From: Yamagishiella unicocca
Taxonomy: Eukaryota > Chlorophyta > Chlorophyceae > Chlamydomonadales > Volvocaceae
Length of the DNA stretch: 64,000 nt
Reading direction: 5' to 3'
Assembly: GCA_003116995.1 (NCBI GenBank)
Contig: BDSL01000064.1
Span: forward strand, 496,001-560,000
The notes under the pieces are model-generated. The model saw nothing but the letters and a program-made list of their open reading frames with translations. It had not been told where the DNA came from and did no database searches. Each line of letters begins with the position of its first letter. Position 1 is the first letter of the stretch. Positions 12,606 through 25,379 of this stretch are shown here, one piece after another. A program made the translations under genes and the position numbers.

Positions 12606-15600
12606 CGGCCGGCACGCTTGGCTCCAGCCGCCGTTGTTACCGCGGCGGCGGCGGCGGCAGGCGCCATTGACGCTGCCGGGCTGGTCATCTCCATGGCGAT
12701 CCTGGCGGCTACTAGGCTTCCCGCGGTTACGATGGCTTAATCATGCACTTATAGGCTTAACGAATGTGGGCTTGACGGCGGGTTGGAGACGAACGGTGGT
12801 AGCGGAGGCAGGGCGCGTTTCGTACGACGGCCTAATCTGGCAACTCCGGGCTAGCTACGCTCCTATCGGGCGCGTGGTGAGCTAGCTGGCTGGTTGGGCA
12901 TATGCATGGTCCTGCAGCTTTGAGTAGGTTACACGTTCCGTACTTTGCCTAGTTCTTGTACCTTGGCTGGCCTTATTTTGGCCGTGGCCAGCGCCGCCGC
13001 GCCGACAGTCAGTGCGGGGCGCCGTCAACGAATGTATGTCGCAGTAGTGTGGGGTGCCGCCTCCGACGAACTAACGCACGTCGCGTTGACCCACGGGTCG
13101 TGCGCCAATCAGTTTACTTGATGTGCGTTATTGGTGGCGGCGGCGGCAGTGCCCGTAGTACCTCGGCAGCACGCCGCAGCTGCGCCGTGCCGCTTGCCCA
13201 TTTGTCTGCCCTAGTCTGTCTTATAGCTTGTGGTACGGGTTCGTTGCTTTTCTAGTTGCTTGGCGAGGACATGCCAGCTCTGCTTTACATCAGTACGGTG
13301 TCGCCCGGAGGTTGTTGGTAGACGTACGCAGAGCCTCGAATAATAAACGGAAACGGATCCCACGGCCGTGCGTCAATCCGGAGCCTCTCGGCAGGCTGCT
13401 GTTGGTATGACGATTGGTGTGGGAGCCGCTCGCCGGCAAGCAAGCGCCACGTGGGCAACTGAAGCAAATCGAGCTTTCCGTGGGTTATAACCGTGGGTTG
13501 TACTAAGCAAGGATGATGGATATATAGATCATGCATGAAAGAGCGTCATCGTCGTGTCTGTTAATTGCGTCCGGTTGTTTTGAAGGGCTCGCTCGAGCAA
13601 CAACTGCCCACGCGTGCACGCAGACGGTCGTACTTCGCCCGCGTGTGGGTCGTGCGCATGCAGCAGCGAAGCCCATAGGTATGGGCTCGCTCCGTCCGTG
13701 CTACGTACGTCTTCGTGCAGGGTCGGCCGCCTGTTTAGGCAGGTCGCTGCGGCCCAGAAGCTCGATTTGGAGCGAATGGCGATAGCGTGTTTGCTTAGTT
13801 GCTGCGGAGCCGAATAACAAATAGCTGGCTAGCCGGAATGGTACGACGAGAATGCACGCATTCACGATGTATGCGGATGGGGTCGGTTGATCAGACCCTC
13901 CTCCCCGCTACAAATGTACATTGGCAAAGCGCAAGTATTACACACATGCATGATGAGCGCATAAGGAATGATGGCGGCGTTGGCGTACGTACGCGCTCGT
14001 GCAGCAGCGGCGGCTCGCCTCGTGCAGGAAAGCGAGGTGGTCGTACAGTAGTGTACGTACGACTTGTAGCACGTGGTTCACGGCATACCTGGCTGTTAAC
14101 TGGCAGGACGGAGGACGGACGGGGTAGGTGGCGTGACGGTATACGTCGCGTCAAGCTGCTGGTCGTCCAACATGCATGCACGCGCTGCCGGCATGCATTA
14201 ATGAGCGAGTAAGAGATGGTGGGGGCATACTTGCAACCAAGTAGAGCAAGTAGAGCATGATTGATGTGGTTTAAGCTGGAATAGGGGCGACTCCGCGGGT
14301 GGAGCAGTGGCGGCGTTGGCGCGGTGTATGTGCTGGTGTATGTGGTATCGGAGCGGCAAATACGCGTCGTACTTGGCGAACGTCGTACATTTTTGCGTGG
14401 TTGCACACGCATGAGGTCGATAGGAACGTCGCTCGGTGTGTGTGGCGGCGAGTCTTGAAGGGACGGCATTTTCGAACGATGCTTGACGGGGGTTATCGCA
14501 TACGTATTGTCATGTCGTACCGTGTCGTACCGTACCGCTCTGGTGAGTCGGTATTCCGCAGCGAGGAAGACCATGTTTGTTGCGCGTACGGCTAGCGTCC
14601 GTCGGCGTGCCGTGTCATCCAATTCAGAGCCGTCTGCAGGAAGCCGCTGGCAATCGCGGAGTTAAAAGATAAGAGCTGCACGCATTGCTTGATTCATCCT
14701 GCTGCCGTTTGCTGCCTGCCAGACGTATGGCAGGCGGCAGAATCAACGGCGATGCGAATTTGCCGACGACGAGAACCAAAGCAATACTTTGATGCGTTCC
14801 TTGTTTTAATAGGCTGGTAAGCCCATGGCATTGTCCTGCCATAAGGTCTGGTCGATCGGACCGATGGAGGGAGCTACGTGCATGGAGGAGAGGTGGATGG
14901 GGCTGCCTACATAGGAGAGATGGATGCAGAATGTAGGAGGGCCGCAGCAGGCCTGCGGGCGGAATACCGATAAGAGTTTATGCCTACTTACAAACAAGAC
15001 GTACGCAGCGTGCGTGCGCGTCTATCTTGGTGCGCGTTTTGTTGCAAGCAAGCCAGCAGCTGCGGCTACGTAGTTAGGAGCTGCCGTGCGTGTGATGTGG
15101 TATGTGCGCGATGTATGCAGTGCATGCGATGGGTCGTCTCGGCCCCAGGAGCGCGGGACGCAGCGCCGTACCCCGCCCCGGGAGGCTGGACGAGCGCGCG
15201 CGCGTGTGTGTATGTGTGCGTGTCTGTGTGTTTGTGCGTGTGGATGTGCAGACAGGCGGCAAAAGGCGGCATACATGGAGGTATGCGCGAGCATTGGAAG
15301 CAGTGGTAACTGTTAAGCGGAAGTGTTGCAGCAGTGGGCCCCAGCGCAAGTTGCTGGGCCAGCCTTCACGTCCATCTTAAGGGCATGTTTTGGCGCCACG
15401 GCATTGTAGGTACCTGGAGCACAGATCCTGTGCGTGGCAGCAAACAGCAAAAATACTTACGTAGCAGCGGTAGCTGCGGGCGCCGGCCCCCGTCGTTTCA
15501 TCCGTGCGGCGACCCGCCGATTAATGCGCGCGTCGTACGTTTGTACGGCGCATGTCGGAAGGCGTTTTGGTGAGATGATGCGTGGTGCGGACGTACGCTT

Positions 15601-15808
15601 CGTTCCGTTCGTGGCTTTCTCGCTCGGACGTTTGCAAAATGTGAAAGCGGCGCCGCTAGCTAGCCGTATGCATGTACCTACCTACACACGTCTGGGGTCT
15701 TGTTCCGGGGTTTTGCGTGTAATTCGTTGCGCTGGCCGGTGGTTGGCGCTGTCTGTTGTTCGGTATCGGGTATGTCCTTTGTACTCACTTATGTCCATTG
15801 TAGTCACT

Positions 15809-15880
15809 TTTGCTCGTGTATTGTGGGGTCCATAATGCAACCTAATTGCTCGTGTAATGTGGGGTCCATCATGCAAGCTA
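15809..15880 (+). repeat. 36-bp direct repeat, 2 copies
   Basis: The unit TTGCTCGTGTATTGTGGGGT followed by CCATAATGCAA occurs twice in succession, with a period of about 36 bases and a few changes. The second copy contains TGTAA. Confidence 0.7.
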
Positions 15881-17110
15881 GGTGCTCTTTAGGCCATCTG
15901 TAGACCGGCTGTTTGTTTGGCGCGCGCGCGCGGCGCCGCCTGCTGTCTCTCTCTGTGGTGGTGGTAATAGTAGGCGCGACTGCTGGTGACGGTTCTCATT
16001 GTAAGCGTCTTTCCGTGTGCCGTACGTCCGATCCATACATATGTGGCAACGCACGAGGGCGCGATGCACACGCCAGTCACATACGCAACTGCTGACGGCA
16101 GCCCGCAGCGCACCTATCAGAGGATTCGCACTGCCGCGATGCCAGTTTGTGGCATTGTGGTGATTGAGCAGTCGATGATGCGGTTATCCTCTTAGATGTT
16201 ATTTTAGATGCCGCCATGCATGTGCGTGCCGCCAAGTAACAGCCGCCGCTATCGGCCGACTCGCGCCTGCACGAGCTGCTGTTGATTGCCTAAGTGGCCC
16301 GAGGTGTAGGGGTTACCGCACCATCAGTGGCAGATAGAAGGCAAACGCTTCATATCCATGAAAACCTCCAGATACCTCATCCTGCTGCCGCTGGATTCTG
16401 CTGAGTCGCGTCGCCGCTTGCGGCTGATGTGGTGGTGCCGTACGGGGTGTAGCTACACTCACAGCCGCGTGCCATTGTAAATAAACCTCCTGGGGGGGAC
16501 GGTCTACCGGCGGGCGCGCACATACCCACAACTTGCTTGCTTTATATGTTACACAACAGCAGGCAGCTACGTTAAGTGTTACTACAGCACTCTTCTAAAA
16601 CTTGGAAAAACGAAAGGACACGACAACAGGCAGCTATGTTTACGTCACTGCATCACAACTACTGCAGTTTAAGCTTCAAAAATCAAGGGCAGAAGAGTCA
16701 TTAACCGGCTAAATGCATGCGTATGTACATCGTCCCGAGCTAGCAACACTGCAGCACATACGCACGGCGGCAGCCGGCGGCAGCTAGAGCAGAGCGCGAT
16801 CGTTCCGGCAGCAGCTACCTGCTGGCACCTGCATGCTCATGGGTCGGACACACGGACACCTAGGCCGGGCGTGACTCAACCGTCTGGTGGTTCCTTTCAT
16901 TGATCCATTCGCTAGGCCAGGTACAGCCCACTTATTGGGAAAGGAAACTGATTCCGGGCAGCGCCATCCGCCATACCGTCCATAGAGAGGAAAGCCACCA
17001 GGGCCCGAGCAACCAAGATCGACTGCGGTGCATACATGTCTATCTCCGCGCCGCGGTCACACCGCCGGCCACCACGCCGCCGTCGCACCCTCCATCGCCG
17101 CCCACACACA

Positions 17111-17284
17111 GGCTACACTGTAACAGTTACTACTAAACGGGCTACACTGTAACAGTTACTACTAAACGGGCTACACTGTAACAGTTACTACTAAACGGGC
17201 TACACTGTAAGAGTTACTACTACACGGGCTACACTGTAACAGTTACTACTACACGGGCTACACTGTAACAGTTACTACTACACG
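17111..17284 (+). repeat. 29-bp satellite, 6 copies
   Basis: Six tandem copies of a 29-base unit beginning GGCTACACTGTAACAGTTAC start at 17111, 17140, 17169, 17198, 17227 and 17256, followed by a partial seventh. Units differ at one or two positions (AAACG or ACACG at the end). There are no spacers, so this is not a CRISPR array. Twenty bases of the unit recur on the minus strand at 60116-60135. Confidence 0.95.
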
Positions 17285-20220
17285 GGCTGTAATCGTTACA
17301 ACAACAACAGGCTAGGTCGGCAGGTCAGGGCGGGTGCACCCCGGCTCCATCAAACATGAGGACCGCCGGCCGGTTAATAAAGGTAGCAGTAAGATCAGCT
17401 CGAGCTAGGAAGCCTGCCTCGGATGTAGCGGCTCGGTTGGTTACGACTGGCGTTCCTTGTTCCTTGCATGGACGTACAACCTCACACGGATGGACGCCCA
17501 GTCGCCAACTGCAGCCAATGCATGTACGGCAGCGCGCCCTAGCAGGCGTATTTTTGTTAATTGAGCGCGCGTCTACCACCACCAGCAGCACTTCGATCTA
17601 AGGGCCCATCCGCCCTGCCCGCTCGCTCGCGCCAGCCCTGTCTCGCACATTTGCTCGTCATCTTCCGCTCGCGTCGGGTCGTCGTCGGTGGGGTCGCTGG
17701 TAGATAAGGGGTAGCTAGGTCGCTGGTCGGTCACCCCGCCTACTGTACCGCAGTACCGCACCTATCTACCTATAACCTTACTTATTAATGTCTGTGTTGG
17801 AAACGACACGCACACGGTACTAGAAAGGAAAGGCGTATGTGCCTACCTCGGTCCGACCTCATACATACGAGCCACATAGCATTGTATGGGCTAGATGATG
17901 ACAGGTAGCATTGGGTGGGCTAGACGATGACGATGGATCAATAGACGCGCGGAAAAAACTCTATCGTCAGTCCTCCACGCAAACGCACGGCGCACTACGT
18001 GTCGATTGGCCGCTGAGTCGGGGAATTCCCGGCTCACACAGCTTGAGCGACAACGGCGGCGCCGCCCTCCGGACTCATCGCGGCTGGATGGTCCCCAGCC
18101 AGCAGCCCTCAAATAAACAGGCCAAAAGCATCATACCTCGCTTGCGGCCAGCACCACCCGCCGCACATACAGCCGCGCGCGCTATGGCCGAACCGCTAAA
18201 CATCCGCCACCTGCCTTGCTCCGGCGGCCGCCCAAAACAGGCCCACGGCAAACCATAACTTGCTAGCTGCGTAGAAGAGCTATAAACGAATCAAGCTAGC
18301 ACGATAAGTAGTACAGACTCGGTCCACATCCGGCGGCCTATCTGGCGGGGGGCGTATGACACGCACGCTAGGTAGGTGCGCCAGCACACGCCAGGCCACC
18401 GAACGACGACACTCCCCGCCTCCCCGGGGAGGCAGCTCCCTCCCCCGAGACGCCAGCTCCCCCCAGGACGCGAGCAGCGAGCGAACCTGATATGCCGTAT
18501 GCCGTACGCAACCAACCACGCCCTAAATCGCGTACACCATGTACGCCAGGAAGCAGCAACTCCCGTGGCGATAAACTCACGAAGAGAGGAAGAAAGAAAC
18601 CAGCGACGTCATCTAGTTTTACCGGCCTGCGGTAAAATAGCTCATTGCGGGCACGTGGTACGGACGGATCAATGAAAATAGCCCTCCCACCGTCCTGCCC
18701 TGCCCCGCCTAGGCCAGCAGGGGTCGTGTTGCTGGGTGGTGCAGCTGGCCTCCACAGCGGGTCGTCGGGTGATGTGGTCACCACCACACCACACGCAGCA
18801 ACAGCAGCCTTTGGATCTGGGGCCCATTGTAAGAGGTACGACAAAAAGCCGTACGTATCCCCTACCTCGCTCTCGGCGCTCCTCTCCGCACACATAACCT
18901 TTAGCAGCTCCCTCGCACTGGCGGCGATTTGGTTTTTTTTAAGTTTCGGGCTCAACCAGATTCAGCCGTCTTTTTTCCTCTAAATCAGTGATGTCCCCCA
19001 TATCAGGGAACCAGGGAGAAAAGAAAAATAGGGCGCAGGACGGAACCAAAAGCACAGCATTTCGCTCTCCGCTAGCACGCGGCAGGCCGGCCGATCTAGT
19101 AGCGATCGACAAATATCTGTCTTTCGGTGTCCAGCGTCGGCCATCCGGCTCCACTTCACTCATCACCGGAACGCCCCCGCACACACGAAACGCGCAGCAG
19201 CACACGGGTTGGCGGGTCATAAGAACACGCGAGTCGTACTAACGGTAATCAACCGACTAATTATGTAGCCAGATCCTAAGTAGCCTCCACGATCAACAAG
19301 AGGAAGAAAGCAGACCAACCGACACGGCCTCACTATGGGCTGCGAGACAGTGCCGTACTCGCGACAACCAACCGCCAGTACGGCGGGCTTGTCCCTGCGG
19401 GCGGGGATTCTTCGCAAACCGCTGGCAGCTGCAGGTTTAGCCTGCCGCCCCCCGGGCCGTATGTACTAAATGCGGAAGCATATGCGTCATTCCTCACCGC
19501 TGCACGGCCGGCAGGCCGCAGCCACCCGCCCATCCGCCCATCTATCGCATTGTTGCATCCGTTGGCTGATGATGACAGCTCAACAGAGGCATAACGCCAA
19601 CGTACGGCAAAGTACCGACCATGCGTTACGTAGCCGGGTCAAGGGAAACTGCTGACAACTCCAGGCAGGGAGCCGTACGTGACATTGCTGCCACGTACGT
19701 ACATACGCACCTCCAGCGCGCGTGGCGCTGCTGGCGACCGATCAGGCCGTCCGCACCCGCAACCGCCACCTGCCCCAGGCATGGACGTAGATCGTACGCC
19801 GGAAAGCTAAGCTATCGTATTACGAAATCTAATAACAAGAGGAGCGATTCCGCCAAGCGACCGCCGGCCGTAGCCCGGCAACAGCCTGGGTAGCCCTTCG
19901 CTAGTCTCCTTCACCCCCGCCCCCGTCCCGTTGACCGACCCAATTGAGCGACCCGTGGGTCACTACTGAACCTCATTAGCACGTCGCAGTGCACAACAAA
20001 CAAGCACGTCCAGCTGGATAGCTGCTGATGCCGCCGTCTACACAGTGGTGCGGCATTGCCGGTTGCCCGTCGCCGCTCGTCCTCATTCTCAGGGCGATAG
20101 CGGCGAACAAAGCCCACGGACAAACAACAAGCATACGGAGCGCATCTTACGGCGCTGCGGCGGCCAGAGCAGCGCCGCCCGCCAAGAGTCGCCGCCCGCC
20201 ATCATGCATCTAGCCGTAAT

Positions 20221-23200
20221 CTACATAGCAGGCCAATGCTTCCGGTCTTCACAGTAACTGAGCTGAAAATTAGCAGCCCCGACTGCGCCCACCCTGCACC
20301 TCGTAGCGGTCGTACTGGAGACCGACAGGGCAGCGGCGCCGACGCAACTCGCCGTCATTGCCGCCGCCGCCGCCGCCGTCGCCAGGGGCAATAGAATCGC
20401 TGCCGCCGCTGCCGCCGTAGCGACGGCCGCGCCCTCAGCGGGTGCCGCCGCTACCGCCGCCGCCGCAGCGGCAGTAGCGTACCAGGCGGCCGCGCTCATG
20501 TGTACGGCACCAGTCAGGCGGCCCCCTAAAGAACTTCCACTACTGCTGCCACCAGAGGCGGCCACAGCAGTGCCATCGCCGATGCCGCCGCCGCCGCGCA
20601 GCGCCGCCGCCGCCGCCCTGATCGCCGCCAGCGTGACGACTGCGATGATGATGACGGCCGGAAGGCTCCCAATCAGTACGACAAACACGCCGCTGGCGGC
20701 GATTCCGCCGCCGGGCAGCTGCGCCGCCGCCAGCGCCCAAATCAGGCCCAGCAGTAACACAAGGAGCGACGCGGCTGGGTTGCTGTGGACGGCGGAGGTG
20801 CCGCTGGCAGCGGCAGAGCAGGTGAGCAGGGCAGCGGCGCCGATGTGTACGTTGGCTCCAGGTTGCTCCGAATCCCCGAACTGCTGCACTGCGGCGGCGG
20901 CGATCCTCACGTCTGGCAGTACGGCACGGGCGGCGCCAACCGTAACAACCGCCGGCCTCCGCGGGCTGCCGCAAGGCGACGGAGTAGCGCCGGTCCCAAT
21001 CGGTGAGCCGACACTGCCGCCGCCGTCAATGACAGCCGCATCGCGCGCCGCCGCCGCGGCTGCGTGCAGAGCCGCCAGCGCCGACGTCAGCGCTGCAGAG
21101 GCGGCGCCGCCGCCGCCGCCAGCGGCTGCAGCGGCGGCGCCGGCAGTCTCCGGCGCCTCCACCTCCGCCAGCCGGTGGGGGCTGGCCACCAGGCATGCTC
21201 CGTCAGCCACCAGAGCCAAGCCGCTTGCGACGGCGGTTTGCAGCAGCGTGGCCAGGCAGGCAAACATCTCATTGTCACGAAGGAAGACAACCATCTGCGC
21301 CATGACGGACTGGTAGTGCGACACGTTGTCGTCCTGGTCCTCTTCGTCGCCGGCAGCGCCGCCAGCGTAGGACAGCTGCTGCGGGTGGAAGAGCCAGCCG
21401 CCGTCGGGTCCGCCGCCGCCGCCGCCGCCGCCACCACCTGCCGCCGGAAGGCAGTCCAGCAGGTAGCTGAAGTCGTGGGCGAAGGCGCGGAAGTGGTGCA
21501 GCCAGGCCCAACTCAGAGCCGCCTGGGAGGGTTGGATTGGGCACAGGGGGGTTACAATAAAAGAACCGGTAACGCGACTGGGGAAATGTAGTGGGTGCAT
21601 AGCCTTCGGACACCGCGACGCGCGCGCATGCTACTGGACGGGGGGGGAGAGTAACGGCGGGTACGGGTAGTGGGTGAGGCGCAAAGGGTTCGTTTCACCC
21701 TAGCTTCTCATCTAGGCAGGGGGCTCCCCCACTAGCCATTACCGATGCTAATGTGTGTGCCTATGCCCCCTTGAAGCTAATCGGTAAGCGCCCGCTTGAA
21801 GCTAATCGGTAAGCGCCCACTCCTAACTGCTGCATCAACAGGACAGCCGCGGCAACCGCCTGTGACATCCGACCCATTCCGTCAGTGCCTCCGTCCGTCC
21901 CTGACCCCTCTGCACCCTCCGCCGCACCTGCAGCTTGGGCGGCAGCATGTCCACCGGCGAGCGGAAGGCATCTGGGTCGAACAGCAGGGTGGAGTGGTTG
22001 GGCGGCAGCGCCTCATGCATCATGCGCCACAGCAGCCTGGGGGCGCAAGGAGGAGGAGGAGGTGCAGGAGGGGCCGGCGGTACTTTAAACTGGCTGGCTA
22101 TGGTGTTGAAGTCATGAACCAGCATCAATCGATCAAGCAAGAAGCAACGACCAGCGACACGAGAGCGCGCAATCAAGGCCGGTACAGCGGCGCCTGCAAC
22201 CCGACCCAAGTCACTCGTGACCCAGATCACAACATCTCACGCACCCCAACCCGACCCAAGTCACTCGTGACCCAGATCACAACATCTCACGCACCCCAAC
22301 CCGAGCGCCAGCACCCGCCCCCACCGACCCACATACGCACCTGTGCGCCTCGTCACGAGCCGCCTGAGGCAGCCCCATCAGCGGCGCCGCGTCTTGGAAA
22401 GACTCCAGGGAGGGAACACCCTGCATTAGTCACAGATGCCCGGCGAGGATCAATTGGCTAGCTGCAGGCGTAGGCGGATCGATGGGGAAACACGCTGTGC
22501 CGCTACCCCACAGGTGACCCGGCTAACCAGGCTAACCCGGTTGACAACGACGCGGCCTGCTGGTCGTGCGGGTTTTGCAGACAGTGGCCGCTGACAAGTC
22601 GCCCGCTAACCGTCATGTACGGCACCCTGACCTAACCACCCCTCCCCGCACTCACCTGGCAGCTGGCCAGGATGCAAGTCGCGACGCCGGGGTGGTCGGA
22701 CTGCAGCCGCAGCCTGCAGGGATGAGCGAGGGAGAGAGCGATTGATAGGTAAGGGCGTGAAACGAACGAGGGAAGCAAAAAGGGGTGAGGGCGTGCATTT
22801 TGTGTCATTCCAATTGGGTTTACTAACGGGATTCCATGTGAAAGGTTTATGGAGGGCAGCATGCAAGGCGGAGCGACAGCCGGCCCACCGACCCACGGGT
22901 CAGCAGGACCACATACCGTGAAGACCCCTCTGCCGTAACCGCAATTCCATTCTGGGTTCCTTTGATCCCAAACACCACCGTTTGCTGCTCATACACGGAC
23001 CAAACGTTTGGCCGACCTGCCGACCCACCTGGCGCTGGCCCTGCCGCCTCCATCGACCTTGATGCCCTCCTCGCCCACCACCACGTCGTCGCGGACCGCC
23101 AGCACCCGCGAACAGCACTCCGCGGCCGCAGCAGCCATGGCCGCGCTGCGACACGTGCAGGCCGCCCCGGCGTCGACCGACACCGCGGCGCGCAGCTCCA

Positions 23201-23513
23201 CAACCTCCGCCGGCCCACCCACGGGGAAGGTGGGCGGCCAGGCGATGCAGAACTCGGCGCGCGCGGCCGCGGCGTCTCCGTTGTCGCCGCCGCTGGAGCG
23301 GGTCGTCAGCAGCATCCGGTCCACCACCGCCGAGATCGGCTGACCCAGGACGGCGCACGAGGGAGCAGGAGCTGTGCCATCGCGACCGTCTCCGTCACCG
23401 TAGCAGCCGCTCATCAACGAAGCCTCAGCATCGGACGCGGTGCCTGATGCTGGCTCGGTGGGCTCTGGGCCCTCGGGCAGTTCAAAGAAGGCCATGCCGG
23501 CAAAGGCCGACAT
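20221..23513 (-). CDS. Unrecognised five-exon gene, copy B of inverted pair; two predicted TM helices
   Basis: On the minus strand the exons are 23029-23513, 22656-22713, 22341-22420, 21928-22036 and 20221-21522, totalling 2034 bases (677 residues). The protein is a close paralogue of copy A: SVLGQPISAVVDRMLL differs only by AVLG, EFCIAWPPTFPVGGP is identical, and exon 2 encodes the same residues. Differences are a short N-terminal insertion (ELPEGPEPTEPA), expanded Ala/Gly tracts in exon 5, and a longer C-terminus ending CEDRKHWPAM. The same pair of hydrophobic segments (ASLLVLLLGLIWALAAA and VFVVLIGSLPAVIIIAVV) is kept. Intron 4 holds a family 1 element directly before the acceptor that copy A lacks. 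Function is unknown. Conservation of both frames, with length changes in multiples of three, suggests both copies are or recently were functional. Confidence 0.7.
21548..21590 (-). repeat. Intronic element, family 1
   Basis: Read on the minus strand, the core GCGTTACCGGTTCTTTTATTG followed by TAACCCCC lies some 25 bases before the exon 5 acceptor of gene B. The matching intron of gene A has only a C-rich tract there. Confidence 0.7.
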
Positions 23514-24904
23514 GACGCCGTGTTTGCGGTTGATTACGCTAGCTGGTGCCTGCTGGTGGCCCTGCTGCTTGTCCTGATTGGCCTAACGGTAGCTGAAAGC
23601 CGGAAAAGAAAGGCAAAGCGAGGAAGCAGCGTTAATGCCGATCATGGCATCGCACGTTGAGAGTGAGTCCCTGTACAGCGTGGCTACGCACAGAAAAGCA
23701 TCATTATGCAGGCAGGAGCCGCAGCTTTTAGCCATCGCAAATTCAGCCGGTTCAGCCAGGTGGAGGCGGTGCGAGCGAGGTCGCGACTGAGGGCCGGAGG
23801 TCCGAGGCGCCTTCAAAGGACATAGGCCGGACACACGCCGGCACGCGCTCAAATACATGCACAGCCGCCGCTCGCTCCTAGCCCCGTTTGTACAGACCGC
23901 GACGGGAAGTACCACATACAGCGGGCAGAGGGCATAAGGCGTGGACACACCTTGGACAGACGGATGTTGCTCTTCTCCGTTCGCGCCACCGCCAGTCGGG
24001 CGCAGCCGCCCTAGCTCTGCTGCCTAGCCTGGTAGCACAAGGGCGCCTTGTGTCACCAACCTATCCTGGTTGTGAAGGCGTTGCTCCAGCGTGGGGCGGT
24101 GCTCGTTCTGATGAGTAGGAGCGCGCGATTTAGCACCTCCACACAAAGTTATTTGTCAAGTACGTCGTCTTCGTGGCAGAGTAATTCGACGTGTCTGTGT
24201 AGCGTTCTGGAAAGAGAGCGAGGAGAAAGCTCAGAAGTAACATGAAGCGCGCTCATGTACGACATGCGGCGCGGATTTTTGTACGGCATGGAGCCCAAGC
24301 GCGTCTGACCACGCCCGGCTTTTGTTTCACCTTTATGCTCCAGCAGCATCCCACGCACGGCAACTAAACTTATGTGTTGCCTATGGGATGCCGCCACTGC
24401 TTGCTGCCCCGTTGCCAGCTCCGCTCTTCTTCGCGCGCTCTGCGACTTAGCGACCCGTGGATCTGTAGCACAAGGGCTTTTACCAAAAATCGACGCTTTC
24501 ACGCACATCTAAGCTGATATACTGCGTGCCCAGCTGCACATCAAAGCTGATATACCTTGATATACTGCGTGCCCAGTTGCACAATTAGCTTCTCGTGAAC
24601 AAGCTGATGGTGCAACTGGGCATTGTGCACGCATGCGTGTACCTTCCAAGAGCTTCCCGCAAAACACACTTCGACGACGGCTCCAATATTTTCACAAAAA
24701 GCGGATAACGATGTGTAAATACTGACAGTAATTGATGCTGTATGTGGGCTAGTTCACGTGTCCCGCACGCAAGGACTCCTCCACTATGCTCGAGTCTGAG
24801 AGGATCCGAGGCCGCAGATTGGGTAAGTACATTATAACCGTGCATGTGATCTACGTCCATCAGTGCTAAGTCACTGTTGCTGAGGGGGTATACCCGAACA
24901 GCGC
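23514..24904. other. Region upstream of gene B
   Basis: These 1.4 kb hold the 5' flank of gene B (minus strand) and no recognised gene. A 35-base direct repeat built on AAGCTGATATACTGCGTGCC occurs near 24512-24545 and 24545-24585. A reversed partial copy around 24600-24632 could pair with it in a hairpin, perhaps marking the edge of the transposon-like block to the right. Confidence 0.4.
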
Positions 24905-25356
24905 CCCGACTTGCGAACTCCCAGCGCCGGCGCGGCCCCGCCTGTCCCAGCCACTGCCCAGGTCCGGGTGAACAGAGGGCCATCAACAAGCACTCACATA
25001 CTGCTCTGCTACAAGAGCCTTAGTCACGACTACATTCAAATGTTAAAGCCGGCTGGCGCACTTTGGGTTGAAGACCAGGGATGGGTTGTGGGATACGGTG
25101 GGATGAGGCTACAGCGACAATCGACGCAGCTTGCCACGCACATCGTGAGTGCGGCAAGGTGCGCCTGCTGAGCGGCACGGAGCAAGTTCTGCTTCTGCTA
25201 CGCCTCTTGCCCGCCACCAATTGCTCGTCGATCTGGAGCCGTTGTGTAAGCCATGCCAGGTTTAAGACTAGTGGGGGCGTTATGGGAGCCCAGTGTTAAG
25301 GCCCATCGTTCTGTGAGATCGACCGTACCTGGTCGGTTAAGTCGAATGGCGGCACC
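24905..25356. repeat. Left member of 450-bp direct repeat
   Basis: This block begins CCCGACTTGCGAACTCCCAG and ends GGCGGCACC. It recurs in the same orientation at 29301-29746 at roughly 95 percent identity by eye. In the right copy the minus-strand dioxygenase reading frame starts inside the repeat, so the repeat may be the 5' part of the element rather than an LTR. The ends are not TG...CA. Confidence 0.8.
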
Positions 25357-25379
25357 CGCCCAGAGCAGCCACCAACGCC

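Larger units (their letters stand above)
12606..20220. other. Gene-free spacer between convergent copies, strand bias flips near 16.25 kb
   Basis: I find no conserved coding exon in these 7.6 kb. From about 12.7 to 16.2 kb the + strand is G/T-rich with many GTAC, TACGTA and GCATGC palindromes. From about 16.3 to 20.2 kb the + strand is C/A-rich with the same palindromes, so each half looks like downstream DNA of the nearer gene. Reading in the direction of gene A, the first TGTAA (the usual volvocine polyadenylation signal) is at 15718-15722. Reading in the direction of gene B, the first is at 17296-17300 on the minus strand. Very long 3' UTRs are possible but unproven. Confidence 0.5.
9592..23513. 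repeat. Large inverted gene duplication, arms 9592-12605 and 20221-23513
   Basis: The two arms carry the same five-exon gene in opposite orientation, 3' ends facing. Exons 2, 3 and 4 are identical in length (58, 80 and 109 bases), and introns 2 and 3 are nearly identical, including non-coding stretches around 10440-10650 and 22430-22650. The duplication is therefore recent. The 7.6 kb between the arms shows no obvious arm-to-arm similarity by eye. Intron 4, the last exon and the region upstream of the start codon have diverged. Confidence 0.85.

Noticed and set aside
17111..17284. Regular 29-base repeats suggestive of CRISPR
   Set aside because: There are no spacers between units, no cas genes, and the context is a eukaryotic nuclear genome.
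20498..21316. 272-residue + strand frame
   Set aside because: It is antisense to exon 5 of gene B; conservation with gene A supports the minus-strand frame, and codon bias explains the open antisense.
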